Program-made: the position numbers and the translations under genes
In this document: piece by piece, positions 1-9,250 of the stretch
How positions within the stretch are numbered: the first letter of the stretch is position 1
Layout of the letters: each line of letters opens with the position of its first letter
Assembly: GCA_949319575.1 (NCBI GenBank)
Contig: CASGHD010000070.1
Coordinates: 1 to 43,483, forward strand
Direction of reading: 5' to 3'
DNA length: 43,483 bases
Source of the DNA: an uncultured Anaerolineales bacterium
GTDB taxonomy: Bacteria > Chloroflexota > Anaerolineae > Anaerolineales > Villigracilaceae
Notes under the pieces: model-generated
Seen by the model: the letters and a program-made list of their open reading frames with translations, nothing else
Told to the model about the DNA's origin: nothing
Database searches by the model: none

Positions 1-540
1 GATGAATACGGCTTCACAAAAGAAGACCGCTTGAGATGGGCGCCGTACGCGTTGAAGTATCTTGTCAACAACGCGGATATTTCCTACCTCGGCGATTTGA
101 AATTCGACGATGGAACTCCGCTGTACAACGAACGCGAGTTGAGTCACATGGAGGATGTGAAGCAGGTGACGCGCGGCGCGTTGACTGTCTGGTATGCGAC
201 TCTCGCCATCCTGCTCGCGCTGGGGATTTGGTCAAAGGTTGCCCACTGGGAGCAGGCGTACCGTCAAGGTTTGATGCGTGGCGGATGGTTGATGGTCGGG
301 CTGGCAGTCGCAATCGGTCTGACTGTCATCGTCGGCATTGTCATCAATCCCAATGTCTTTTGGGGATTCTTCACGGCATTTCATAAATTATTTTTTGAAG
401 GCGATTCGTGGTTGTTCCTGTATTCGGACACATTGATCCGCCTCTTCCCCATCCGCTTTTGGCAGGATGCTTTTTTGCTCGCGGCGGTGATTGCGTTGGG
501 CGGAGGCTTGACGTTGGGGACGGGGTTGAAGGGTGAATAA
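1..540 (+). CDS. Integral membrane protein, TIGR01906/DUF1461-like, 5' truncated by window edge
   Basis: Frame is open from base 1 (DEYGFTKEDRLRWAPYALKYL...); several TM segments and FFxxFHxLFFEGDSWLFLYSDTLIRLFP motif typical of the family. Confidence 0.75.
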   Translation, partial: DEYGFTKEDRLRWAPYALKYLVNNADISYLGDLKFDDGTPLYNERELSHMEDVKQVTRGALTVWYATLAILLALGIWSKVAHWEQAYRQGLMRGGWLMVGLAVAIGLTVIVGIVINPNVFWGFFTAFHKLFFEGDSWLFLYSDTLIRLFPIRFWQDAFLLAAVIALGGGLTLGTGLKGE

Positions 541-605
541 CGTACTGCGTGCTTCGTATTTCGTATTACGCGGGAGCGCTCAAAGGTTGTAGATAGCCCA
601 ACAGA

Positions 606-679
606 CTAACCACCGAGACACCGAGTCACGGAGTTTTTTTTAATTGCTTTTCTCCGTGTTTCCGTGACTCCGTGGTTAG
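606..679. repeat. Imperfect intergenic hairpin, 28-nt arms made of ~8-bp sub-repeats
   Basis: CTAACCACCGAGACACCGAGTCACGGAG (606-633) vs reverse complement of 652-679 CTAACCACGGAGTCACGGAAACACGGAG: 23/28 matches. Confidence 0.8.
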
Positions 680-789
680 GGTTTCCTGCCTGTGGCGAAA
701 CCCATCTCATACTTTTAGCGCACCCTATTACGCAGCGCGCAATACGCAGTATGAACTCCGGTGTATAATTTCAGCGAGGAGACTCACCC

Positions 790-1548
790 ATGGCAGATTC
801 GTTATCGCTTGAAAATAAAGTTGCAGTTGTTACTGGCGGTTCGCGCGGAATTGGTCGCGCGGTGGCGCTGGAACTCGCGGCGCGCGGCGCGGCAGTGGTC
901 GTCAACTACAACAAATCCTCCGATGCGGCGGATGAAGTTGTGAAAGCCGTTCAATCCGCGGGAGGCAAAGCCGCCGCGTTTCAAGCGGACGTGTCTGATT
1001 TCAAGCAAGCCGAAGCGTTGATCAAATTTGCGATTGAGACATTCGGCGACCTGAGCATCCTCGTCAACAACGCAGGCATTACAAAAGACACCCTCATAAT
1101 GATGATGTCGGAATCGGATTGGGACTCGGTCATCACCACGAATCTCAAATCCACGTTCAACTGCTCAAAAGCCGCGGTCAAACATATGATGCGAAAACGC
1201 ACGGGACGGATCATCAACATGGCATCGGTGGCTGGGCAAATGGGGAATCCCGGTCAGGTGAATTATTCCGCTTCAAAAGGCGGGCAGATCGCGTTCACGA
1301 AATCATTGGCGCGCGAGGTGGCGGCGCGCAATATCACCGTCAACGCGATTGCGCCCGGGTTTGTGGATACTGAAATTCTGGATGCGATGTCGCCTGAAAT
1401 TCTCGAAGCCGCGCTGAAGTTAGTTCCACTGGCGCGCAAGGGCAAGCCCGAAGAGATCGCCTACGCGGTCGCCTTCCTCGCCTCCGACCAAGCCGCGTTC
1501 ATCACCGGTCAAGTATTGGGCGTGGATGGCGGCATGGCGATGATGTAA
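790..1548 (+). CDS. fabG: 3-oxoacyl-[acyl-carrier-protein] reductase (SDR family)
   Basis: TGGSRGIGRA, NNAG, YSASKGG, and C-terminal ITGQVLGVDGGMAM motifs. Confidence 0.93.
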   Translation: MADSLSLENKVAVVTGGSRGIGRAVALELAARGAAVVVNYNKSSDAADEVVKAVQSAGGKAAAFQADVSDFKQAEALIKFAIETFGDLSILVNNAGITKDTLIMMMSESDWDSVITTNLKSTFNCSKAAVKHMMRKRTGRIINMASVAGQMGNPGQVNYSASKGGQIAFTKSLAREVAARNITVNAIAPGFVDTEILDAMSPEILEAALKLVPLARKGKPEEIAYAVAFLASDQAAFITGQVLGVDGGMAMM

Positions 1549-1578
1549 AGAAGAACAGATGAGTAGAGAGTAGAGAGT

Positions 1579-1620
1579 AGAGACTGGGGACTGGAGTTTA
1601 GTCTCTAGTCCCCAGTCTCT
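1579..1620. repeat. Hairpin with 14-bp perfect arms, preceded by 7-mer (tagagag) tandem repeat
   Basis: AGAGACTGGGGACT (1579-1592) / AGTCCCCAGTCTCT (1607-1620); tagagag units 1563-1580. Confidence 0.85.
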
Positions 1621-1634
1621 GACATGGAGCAACA

Positions 1635-1994
1635 ATGTCTGACTTGAATCCCCTTGATAAAACCACTATCGCTCCCGATGTGCTCGTTACCATCGTGAGA
1701 TTGTCGGCGTTGGGGGTGCCGGGCGTCAGCCGCATGGCAGGCGTCACTGGCGGAGTGAACCGCCTTTTCCGGCGGGGAGTCCACGATGGAGTGCGGATTG
1801 AAGTCGAGGACAATTTGGTTGTTATTGACCTGCATCTCATCCTCAAGAAGGAAGTGAATATCCGCGACGTGAGCCGCGACGTGCAGGAACAGGTGGCGCG
1901 GGCGGTGCAGGAAACGGTCGGCATGGACGTGGGGGCAGTGGATGTGCATGTTGAGAATATCGATTTCGAAGATGGAGAGGCTGGTCTGGCATGA
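1635..1994 (+). CDS. Asp23/Gls24 family envelope stress response protein
   Basis: DVLVTIVRLSALGVPGVSRMAG...GVRIEVEDNLVVIDLHLILKKEVNIRDVSRDVQEQVARAVQETVGMDVGAVDVHVENI; adjacent to nusB. Confidence 0.85.
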   Translation: MSDLNPLDKTTIAPDVLVTIVRLSALGVPGVSRMAGVTGGVNRLFRRGVHDGVRIEVEDNLVVIDLHLILKKEVNIRDVSRDVQEQVARAVQETVGMDVGAVDVHVENIDFEDGEAGLA

Positions 1995-2422
1995 AACTCC
2001 GCACCAGGGCGCGTTCGATCGCCCTGCAAGTACTTTACGAAGTGGATATTGCGAATCATCTTCCGGGTGACGTGTTGAAACTGCGGCTGGAAGAGTTGCC
2101 GCTCCCGGAACACCTTTCGGAATTCTCGCGGAAGATCATCTTCGGCGTGCTTCCGCTCACCTCCAACCTGGACCTGCTCATCTCAAAGTATGCGCCGGAG
2201 TGGCCCCTCGACCAGATCGCGGCAATCGACAGAAACATCCTGCGGATCGCGCTGTGGGAATTTGCGGTCTTTCATGAGACGCCGATCAAGGTAGCCATCA
2301 ACGAAGCGGTGGAATTGGCGAAACTGTATGGCTCCGATTCCGCGCCGCGCTTTGTAAACGGGGTGCTTGGCGCGCTGGCAGATCATCAGCACGAAATTAG
2401 ACAAATCCTTCAAAAGGCATAA
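1991..2422 (+). CDS. nusB: Transcription antitermination factor NusB
   Basis: RTRARSIALQVLYEVD, PEWPLDQIAAIDRNILRIALWEF, PIKVAINEAVELAKLYGSDSAPRFVNGVLG. Confidence 0.93.
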   Translation: MKLRTRARSIALQVLYEVDIANHLPGDVLKLRLEELPLPEHLSEFSRKIIFGVLPLTSNLDLLISKYAPEWPLDQIAAIDRNILRIALWEFAVFHETPIKVAINEAVELAKLYGSDSAPRFVNGVLGALADHQHEIRQILQKA

Positions 2423-2827
2423 ATGGAAATTTTAGGCGTTGGACCTTCGGAGTTCGTTTTTATCGTTCTCATTGCCATTATCGTTCTTGGGCCGAAGAAT
2501 ATGAAACAGGCGGGTCGCACCATTGGTCACCTGCTTAACCGCTACGTGACCTCCGACGCGGGGAAAGTGGTGGCGAACACGTTCAAAGAAATCACCAATC
2601 TTCCACAGCGGTTGATGCGCGAAGCCAACCTCGAAAATTTCGAAAAGGAAATGAACTTGCAGAAAATGATCGCCCCGTCTGCCGGTAAGCGGTCCTCGAC
2701 TTCCACGACTAAAGCGCCTCAGACCAAAAAACAGCAACCTCCGGATCCGCCGCAAGCCATTGATTCGATTTCACAAAACCCCGCTGAAACAACTGAGGAA
2801 CGGGCAGACGATACAAAAGATGAGTAA
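2423..2827 (+). CDS. tatB: Sec-independent translocase TatA/TatB-like subunit
   Basis: Short N-terminal TM helix, VLGPKNMKQAGRTIG amphipathic helix; directly followed by tatC. Confidence 0.8.
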   Translation: MEILGVGPSEFVFIVLIAIIVLGPKNMKQAGRTIGHLLNRYVTSDAGKVVANTFKEITNLPQRLMREANLENFEKEMNLQKMIAPSAGKRSSTSTTKAPQTKKQQPPDPPQAIDSISQNPAETTEERADDTKDE

Positions 2828-3707
2828 TTTTTTTAAAAACGTATGGCGGACGCTGACCTTTCCGTTTGTTCTTCTGTACAGGATCATTCTGTTTCCCTTT
2901 CAAATTCCGTCGCGGGTGTGGAAATTTCTGAATACCGATCCGGATGAAACATCCGAAAAGACGCTGATCGACCATGTGGAGGACTTTCGCGCGCATTTGC
3001 TTTGGATTTTGATCGTCATCGCCCTGGCAGTGGGGGTGTCGTTTTATTTCACCATCCCGTTGATGGAGTATCTCGCAAAGCCGGTTGGAGGACTCGCCAA
3101 GTTGCAGGCGATCGAGGTAACCGAAGAGATCGGCGTATATATGAGGGTGGCGTTGACCAGCGGCTTGACCATATCCATTCCCTTCATTGCCTTTGGTTTT
3201 TGGCGATTCGCCGCGACGGGGTTGAAGGCTCGTGAGAAGAAATTCAGCCTGCTTGCCATTCCGGTTGCAACGCTTCTTTTTGTGGGTGGGGTGTGGATGA
3301 CCCATCGCCTGTTGATTCCCGCCGCCTTGCCGTTTTTGGGCGGTTTTACCGAGATCGCCCAGGTATGGACGGCAAAGGAATATTTCGGCTTCATCACCGG
3401 GCTGATGTTGTGGATCGGGCTTTTCTTCGAATCCCCGCTGGTGATTTTTGTCCTCACTTATATCGGCATCATCCAGCCGAAAACGCTGGCGCGGCAATGG
3501 AGACTTGCCGTTGTGATCATTGCCATCCTCGCCGCCGCGGTTACTCCGACCGTTGACCCGGCGAACATGGGCTTGGTGATGTTGCCGATGACCCTGATCT
3601 ATTTCTTCAGCATCCTCTTGAGCTACCTCGCCGCGGCTCTGCGCGGAAAAGGCGCGCAGGAGGCGGAAAACGCTGAGGAGCTCGGAGCAGGCAGACCCAT
3701 CGGATGA
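2820..3707 (+). CDS. tatC: Sec-independent translocase TatC
   Basis: LIDHVEDFRAHLLWI start motif, six TM segments, FESPLVIF; start set at ATG 2820 overlapping the tatB stop rather than the longer ORF at 2760. Confidence 0.92.
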   Translation: MSNFFKNVWRTLTFPFVLLYRIILFPFQIPSRVWKFLNTDPDETSEKTLIDHVEDFRAHLLWILIVIALAVGVSFYFTIPLMEYLAKPVGGLAKLQAIEVTEEIGVYMRVALTSGLTISIPFIAFGFWRFAATGLKAREKKFSLLAIPVATLLFVGGVWMTHRLLIPAALPFLGGFTEIAQVWTAKEYFGFITGLMLWIGLFFESPLVIFVLTYIGIIQPKTLARQWRLAVVIIAILAAAVTPTVDPANMGLVMLPMTLIYFFSILLSYLAAALRGKGAQEAENAEELGAGRPIG

Positions 3708-3728
3708 AGCAATAGAAAGAGGAGAGAG

Positions 3729-6230
3729 ATGAACGGACGTATTCCCAGATCGTATCGAATGTTGATCGTCATCACAGTGTTGGCTTTGGTCAGCCAGGCA
3801 TGCGCGATATCGTTGATCAAATGGCCCTCGTTTCCAACGGCGGCGGTCAACACCCCGTTACCCTCTGGCTCAACCGTTACGCCCGCGCCGCGCGCCGATG
3901 TGACGTTTACCGTCCGCGTGCCCGACCCGCTCTTGCCGGGGGAAAAAGTTGTCATCCGCGTGTTGGATGAAGTGGCGGGGCTGGCATACAACCCGGTGGA
4001 TTATGAACTCAGCCCGATCGACAGCGTCACATATACAAGGACGTTGCAAATTCCCGATCAGGCGGTGATCCGTTATGTGTACGTTCGTTACCCATCCGGC
4101 GCGGCAGAAGATACGAATCTCGATCACCCCATCCGCTACCGGTTGTTTTATGCCAGCGGGAATACGCAGATCACCGACACCATCAGCAGTTGGACGGATA
4201 AGCCGGTCAACACGCTTTCAGGAAGTATTTTTGGCGCCGTGGTCAACGCCGACACAAACCAGCCCATCCCCGATATTCTTGTAACCGCCGGCGGCGAACA
4301 ATTCTTCACCGACTCGGCTGGGCGATTTCAACTCTCGGGCTTGCGCGCCGGCGCGCACAACCTTGTCGCCTACGCGTTGGATGGCTCGTATCAAGTGTTC
4401 CAACAAGGCGCGGCGGTCGCAGACAACCAGATCACCCAAGCCGCGCAGATCCGACTCAAACAACTGCCGCAAGTGAACGTGACGTTCGTCGTCGCCATTC
4501 CGCAGGGGACTCAAGGGACGCCTCGCATCGCGGGCAGTCTGCTTCAGTTTGGCAACACCTTCGCCAACCTGCGCGGCGGACTCAGTACCATCGCCGACCG
4601 AATGCCGTCCCTGCAACTCGCCGCCGACGGCAGATACACTGCCACGATCCGTCTCCCCGTTGGCGCGGATGTGCAATACAAATACACCATCGGCGATGGG
4701 TATTGGAATTCGGAATTTACCTCCGAAGGGAGATTTGTCACGCGGCGCATCCTCGTTGGCGCTCAGGATATGGTCGTTCAAGATGCCGTTCACTCGTGGC
4801 AAAACGGACCCCCGAACGCGCCCATCCTTTTCGACGTGACCGTGCCCGCCAATACCCCGCCGGGCGATATCATTTACATCCAGTTCTCTCACAACGGTTG
4901 GACGCCTCCCCTCCCCATGCAAAACGCCGGCGCCAACCATTGGACGTTCAAGTTATATGGCCCGCTCCGTGACAGCAATTCGTTCGCATACCGCTACTGC
5001 CGCAACGCGCAATGCGACTCGGCGGACGAATCGCAACAGGTGGGTCCCGCGGCGCATGGGCGCAACATCTCAGCCACCATCACGCCGCAGTTCATCACCG
5101 ACACCGTCAACGCATGGGCTTGGCCCCAGGTTGCCGGGAGCGCCACACTTGTGCAAACAAACATCCCGTCGCGTGGAGCCGGGTTTATGGCGGGCATCGA
5201 AGTTCAGGCGTATTACGATCCCAACGTCCCGCGCTTCAACGATCCCGCGCTTCAAAACATCAAAGGCATCGGCGCGAACTGGGTCGTCTACACTCCCACC
5301 TGGACGTACGAGAGCGTCAGCCCCATTGCCTTCACGCAACAGCCCGGCAAAGACGCGTTTTGGAAAGACACTCTCGACGCGGTTACGCAAGCGCGCGCGC
5401 AGAGTCTCAACGTTGCTATTTTTCCACAACCACGCTTCGACGCGAGCGTCAACGATTTTTGGAGCAAAGCCCCGCGCGATGGAAACTGGTGGAACGACTG
5501 GTTCGATCATTACCGAGTCTTTGCCATTCATTTCGCCGACCAGGCGACGCAATCCGGCGCGCAAGGCTTGATCATCGGCGGAGATTGGATTCTCCCGGCT
5601 CTTCCCAACGGGAAACTTGCCGACGGCTCCCCCAGCGGAGTCCCCGGTGACGCGGACGCGCGTTGGAAATCGATCATCGCGGAAGTCCGCCAGCATTTTC
5701 GCGGAAATCTGCTATTCGCCATCCCGTACAACACAACCGATTTCACGCCGCCGGTGACGGTCTTGCAGGATACGGATGCCGTGTACCTGTTGTGGTTCGC
5801 AAAAATAAGCGCGCTCGCCACCCCCAACAAAACGGATATGATCAACGAAGCCGGACGACTTCTCGACCAGAACATCGCGCCGTGGCAACAGCAGATCGCC
5901 AAGCCGTTCGTGATCGCGCTATCGTACCCGTCTGCGACAAATTCCGCCACGGGATGCATTCCCAGCACAAGCGGAACATGCCTTGATTGGACCGCTCTCA
6001 GCCGCCCCAACGCAGACCTTGCCACGGTGAACATCGACCTGCAACAACAGGTTGATATTTATGATGCGATCTTCAACGCGCTGAACGCGCGTTCCTGGGT
6101 GAGCGGGCTGGTCAGCCGGGGGTATTTTGTCCCCGTTGAGTTGCAGGATAAATCGGCGTCGGTGCATGGCAAACCCGCGCGCGACGTGCTGTGGTATTGG
6201 TTCCCGAGGTTGTTGGGGATTACGCAATAG
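3729..6230 (+). CDS. Lipoprotein with carbohydrate-binding-like/regulatory-like beta domains and a C-terminal TIM-barrel-like (glycosidase-like) region
   Basis: Lipobox-like LVSQAC; GSIFGAVVNADTNQPIPDILVTAGGEQFFTDSAGRFQLSGLRAG; starch-binding-like repeats (VQYKYTIGDGYWNSEF...); C-terminal GIGANWVVYTPTWTYES...GLIIGGDW. Confidence 0.7.
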   Translation: MNGRIPRSYRMLIVITVLALVSQACAISLIKWPSFPTAAVNTPLPSGSTVTPAPRADVTFTVRVPDPLLPGEKVVIRVLDEVAGLAYNPVDYELSPIDSVTYTRTLQIPDQAVIRYVYVRYPSGAAEDTNLDHPIRYRLFYASGNTQITDTISSWTDKPVNTLSGSIFGAVVNADTNQPIPDILVTAGGEQFFTDSAGRFQLSGLRAGAHNLVAYALDGSYQVFQQGAAVADNQITQAAQIRLKQLPQVNVTFVVAIPQGTQGTPRIAGSLLQFGNTFANLRGGLSTIADRMPSLQLAADGRYTATIRLPVGADVQYKYTIGDGYWNSEFTSEGRFVTRRILVGAQDMVVQDAVHSWQNGPPNAPILFDVTVPANTPPGDIIYIQFSHNGWTPPLPMQNAGANHWTFKLYGPLRDSNSFAYRYCRNAQCDSADESQQVGPAAHGRNISATITPQFITDTVNAWAWPQVAGSATLVQTNIPSRGAGFMAGIEVQAYYDPNVPRFNDPALQNIKGIGANWVVYTPTWTYESVSPIAFTQQPGKDAFWKDTLDAVTQARAQSLNVAIFPQPRFDASVNDFWSKAPRDGNWWNDWFDHYRVFAIHFADQATQSGAQGLIIGGDWILPALPNGKLADGSPSGVPGDADARWKSIIAEVRQHFRGNLLFAIPYNTTDFTPPVTVLQDTDAVYLLWFAKISALATPNKTDMINEAGRLLDQNIAPWQQQIAKPFVIALSYPSATNSATGCIPSTSGTCLDWTALSRPNADLATVNIDLQQQVDIYDAIFNALNARSWVSGLVSRGYFVPVELQDKSASVHGKPARDVLWYWFPRLLGITQ

Positions 6231-6250
6231 ACTCTATCGGAAATAAAGTC

Positions 6251-6323
6251 GGACGCTGATACGCGCTGACTCGCGCTGATTCAAAAAGAAAAAAATCTGC
6301 GTTTTCTGCGTTGATCAGCGTCC
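6251..6323. repeat. Imperfect intergenic hairpin with ~9-bp sub-repeats (GACGCTGAT/ACGCGCTGA/CTCGCGCTGA)
   Basis: Left arm 6251-6281 GGACGCTGATACGCGCTGACTCGCGCTGATT; right arm 6294-6323 reverse complement GGACGCTGATCAACGCAGAAAACGCAGATT. Confidence 0.75.
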
Positions 6324-6368
6324 ATGATAGGCTTTTGACTTATTACCGAAAAAGCCTAATAAAAACAA

Positions 6369-6393
6369 TAGGGCGAGTCTTAGACTTGTCCTA
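6369..6393. repeat. Palindromic hairpin TAGGGCGAGTCT-T-AGACTTGTCCTA
   Basis: 12-nt arms around a single central T, all positions pairing if G-U is allowed. Confidence 0.8.
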
Positions 6394-6400
6394 TAAAATC

Positions 6401-6553
6401 GTAACTACTCAGCCTGGGAACATGTCGCTGCGGGGCGCTCTTGGTTTTGCCGAAGCAGTCCCCCAACGCCGGGAGATTGCTTCGTCGGGACCCCGAAAAA
6501 TATCGGTGCAGGCGAGCAAGAGCCTCCTCGCAACGACATGCCTGAGTAGTCAC
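6401..6553. mobile_element. MITE-like element, copy 1 (GTAACTACTCAG ... CTGAGTAGTCAC)
   Basis: Terminal inverted repeats; perfect 8-bp direct repeats ATAAAATC at 6393-6400 and 6554-6561; highly similar to copies at 26052 and 31896. Confidence 0.88.
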
Positions 6554-6563
6554 ATAAAATCAG

Positions 6564-6611
6564 GGCTTTCGCTCGCAGGCGGTCTGCCTTAGCGCAGTAA
6601 AAGCGAAAGCC
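6564..6611. repeat. Inverted repeat GGCTTTCGCT/AGCGAAAGCC upstream of the acylase gene
   Basis: 10-bp perfect arms 6564-6573 and 6602-6611. Confidence 0.7.
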
Positions 6612-6636
6612 TTAAAAATAATACCTGGAGGCTTCA

Positions 6637-9195
6637 ATGTCAAAAACAAAGACCATTCTCAAACGGACAGGCTTGGGGGCTTTAATTCTCGTCGTGCTCC
6701 TCGCTGGAGGCGGCGGCTTTTATTTCAAGAGTTACCTGCCCAATACCGTCGCGCCCAAATCTTTTCCGCAGATCGACGGGGAGATTCAACTCGAAGGGCT
6801 TGATGGACCGGTGGATGTTTATCGCGATCACATGGGCGTTCCTCATATTTATGCAACGACACCGCATGATCTATTCTTCGCGCAGGGATACATCCAGGCG
6901 CAAGATCGCTTCTGGCAAATGGATTTCTGGCGCCACGTTGGGTCCGGCAGGCTTGCTGAAATGTTCCCGTCGCAAGCCGATACTGACGCGTTTCTTCGCA
7001 CACTTGGCTGGCGCGTCACCGCCGAACAGGAATACGAACTACTCGATGCCGAGTCGAAAGCCTTGGTGGAGTCTTATTCCGCCGGCGTAAACGCCTACAT
7101 TCAAGGTAAGGATGCGGTTGAACTCAGCCTCGAATATGCGCTTCTGGGACTGCCCATCCTTGCGCCGGATTACAAGATCGAGCCGTGGACTCCAGTCCAT
7201 AGCCTGACCTGGGGCAAAGCAATGGCGTGGGATTTGCGCGGCAACATGGGGGAAGAAATCGAGCGGGCAGTGTTATTGAAAACGCTCTCACCAGAGCAGG
7301 TTGCCGAGTTGTTCCCAGAATACCCACAAGACCACCCGGTCATTGTCAACAAGATCGGTGGCGAGGCAATTGCCCGCGCCCCAACGCCTGCTGCGGCTTT
7401 CACCCTCCCCGATGGATTACTTGCCTCTCTTCAGAATAACGTTTCATTGTTAGACATTGCGCTTGGTCCGCTAGGGGATGGAATCGGCTCAAATTCGTGG
7501 GCGGTGTCCGGCGACCTTACATCCACCGGGGAACCGCTCCTCGCCAACGACCCCCACCTTGGGATCCAGATGCCGTCCATCTGGCATCAGATTCATTTGG
7601 AGTGCAGAACGGTTTCAGATGCCTGCCCATATAACGTGGCTGGCTTCTCGTTCCCCGGCGTTCCCGGCGTGGTGATCGGGCATAACGAACAGATCGCCTG
7701 GGGCTTCACCAATGTCGGTCCTGATGTTATGGATCTGTATATCGAACGGGTCAACCCCGAAAACCCGAATCAATATGAAGTGAATGGAGAATGGGTCGAT
7801 TTCGAAACCCGCACAGAAATCATCAACGTGGCGGGCGGCGATCCGATCAACCATACGGTGCGGCTGACTCGTCATGGACCCGTGATCTCCGACGATTACG
7901 GCCCCTTGAAAGATCAAGGTGAACCGGGCGACGAAGAATTTGTCCCCTTTAAAGATCGCGCCGGCGTTGAATTACCGGAACAATATGTTGTCGCCCTCCA
8001 GTGGACGGCTCTTTCCCCATCCACGCCTTTCAAAGCCATCTGGGGATTCGACAAAGCGACAAACTGGGATGAATTTCGAGAAGCGGCAAAAGATTTCCAC
8101 GTGCCTCCGCAAAACCTGATCTATGCCGACGTGAACGGCAACATCGCATATCAAATGCCCGGCGACATCCCGATCCGGGCGAAAGGGGACGGCGCTCTTC
8201 CCGTGCCCGGCTGGACGGATGAATACGAATGGACCGGCTATATCCCATTTGAAGAACTTCCCTATACGGTGAACCCGGACGAGGGATATATCGTCACTGC
8301 CAACAACCGGGTTCCGCCGTTTGATTACCCCAATTGGATCACCTACGATTGGGATTACGGGTTCAGGGCGCAGCGCATCGTAGATATGATTCAAAACGCG
8401 CCCGGGAAAATCGACAGCGCGTATATTCAACAAATGCAGGGCGATTCGTTCGACGCGGTTGCCGCCCAGTATGTTCCGATTCTCTTGAATACAGAAGGGT
8501 TGTCTGAAAAACATATCGGCTTGCTAACCGACTGGGATTATCAAGACCGCATCGAATCCTCCGCAGCGGCGATGTTCAATGCCTTTTGGCGTAACCTGCT
8601 TCAAAACACGTTCAATGATGATATGCCCGAGGAGCGCTATTACCCGGACGGCGGATCGCGCTGGAACGAAATTATGCGCCACATGGACGAATCGAGTCGC
8701 TGGTGGGATGATGCGTCCACCACCGATGTTGTGGAAACGCGGGAGGCGATCATCAAGAAATCCTTCGCTGAAGGCGTGACCGAACTGGAAGAGATGTTTG
8801 GTAGCGACACCTCCAAATGGAAGTGGGGAGACATGCACGCGTCCACGTTCCGCAACGGAACGCTGGGCGAGTCGGGCATCGGCTTGATCGAAGACCTGTT
8901 CAACCGCGGACCCTTCCCAACAGGCGGCGGAGAGGCGCTTGTCAACGCCACCGGCTGGTCGGTGCGCGATGGCTACGAGACGAATTGGCTTCCTTCGATG
9001 CGCATGATCGTGGATTTGGGCACATTGAGCAACTCGCTCACAGTGCACACCACCGGTCAATCTGGTCACGCGTATCACCCCCACTACATCGACCTCGCGC
9101 CGCTTTGGGCGAATATCGAATACTATTCCATGCTGTGGGACCAACCCGCGATCGTCGCGGACGCCGAAGGGCATCTGGTGTTGACGCCGAAATAA
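6637..9195 (+). CDS. Penicillin acylase family protein (Ntn hydrolase, S45)
   Basis: N-terminal TM/signal; VYRDHMGVPHIYATTPHDLFFAQGYIQAQDRFWQMD; GDGIGSNSWAVSGDLTSTGEPLLANDPHLGIQMPSIWHQIHL with the autocatalytic Ser in GSNSW. Confidence 0.92.
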   Translation: MSKTKTILKRTGLGALILVVLLAGGGGFYFKSYLPNTVAPKSFPQIDGEIQLEGLDGPVDVYRDHMGVPHIYATTPHDLFFAQGYIQAQDRFWQMDFWRHVGSGRLAEMFPSQADTDAFLRTLGWRVTAEQEYELLDAESKALVESYSAGVNAYIQGKDAVELSLEYALLGLPILAPDYKIEPWTPVHSLTWGKAMAWDLRGNMGEEIERAVLLKTLSPEQVAELFPEYPQDHPVIVNKIGGEAIARAPTPAAAFTLPDGLLASLQNNVSLLDIALGPLGDGIGSNSWAVSGDLTSTGEPLLANDPHLGIQMPSIWHQIHLECRTVSDACPYNVAGFSFPGVPGVVIGHNEQIAWGFTNVGPDVMDLYIERVNPENPNQYEVNGEWVDFETRTEIINVAGGDPINHTVRLTRHGPVISDDYGPLKDQGEPGDEEFVPFKDRAGVELPEQYVVALQWTALSPSTPFKAIWGFDKATNWDEFREAAKDFHVPPQNLIYADVNGNIAYQMPGDIPIRAKGDGALPVPGWTDEYEWTGYIPFEELPYTVNPDEGYIVTANNRVPPFDYPNWITYDWDYGFRAQRIVDMIQNAPGKIDSAYIQQMQGDSFDAVAAQYVPILLNTEGLSEKHIGLLTDWDYQDRIESSAAAMFNAFWRNLLQNTFNDDMPEERYYPDGGSRWNEIMRHMDESSRWWDDASTTDVVETREAIIKKSFAEGVTELEEMFGSDTSKWKWGDMHASTFRNGTLGESGIGLIEDLFNRGPFPTGGGEALVNATGWSVRDGYETNWLPSMRMIVDLGTLSNSLTVHTTGQSGHAYHPHYIDLAPLWANIEYYSMLWDQPAIVADAEGHLVLTPK

Positions 9196-9250
9196 TGGCG
9201 GCAGAGCAGGGTATGGCTTTCTCATTGTCGCTTGACAAAATCTTTTGTCG

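Noticed and set aside
2709-3497. 262-aa minus-strand ORF antisense to tatC
   Set aside because: Shadow ORF opposite a well-supported TatC; low-complexity, no recognisable domain.
5070-5696. Long ORFs (minus 208 aa, plus 204/212 aa in other frames) within the 833-aa lipoprotein gene
   Set aside because: Overprinting typical of GC-rich coding DNA; Arg/Pro-rich composition without domain signature.
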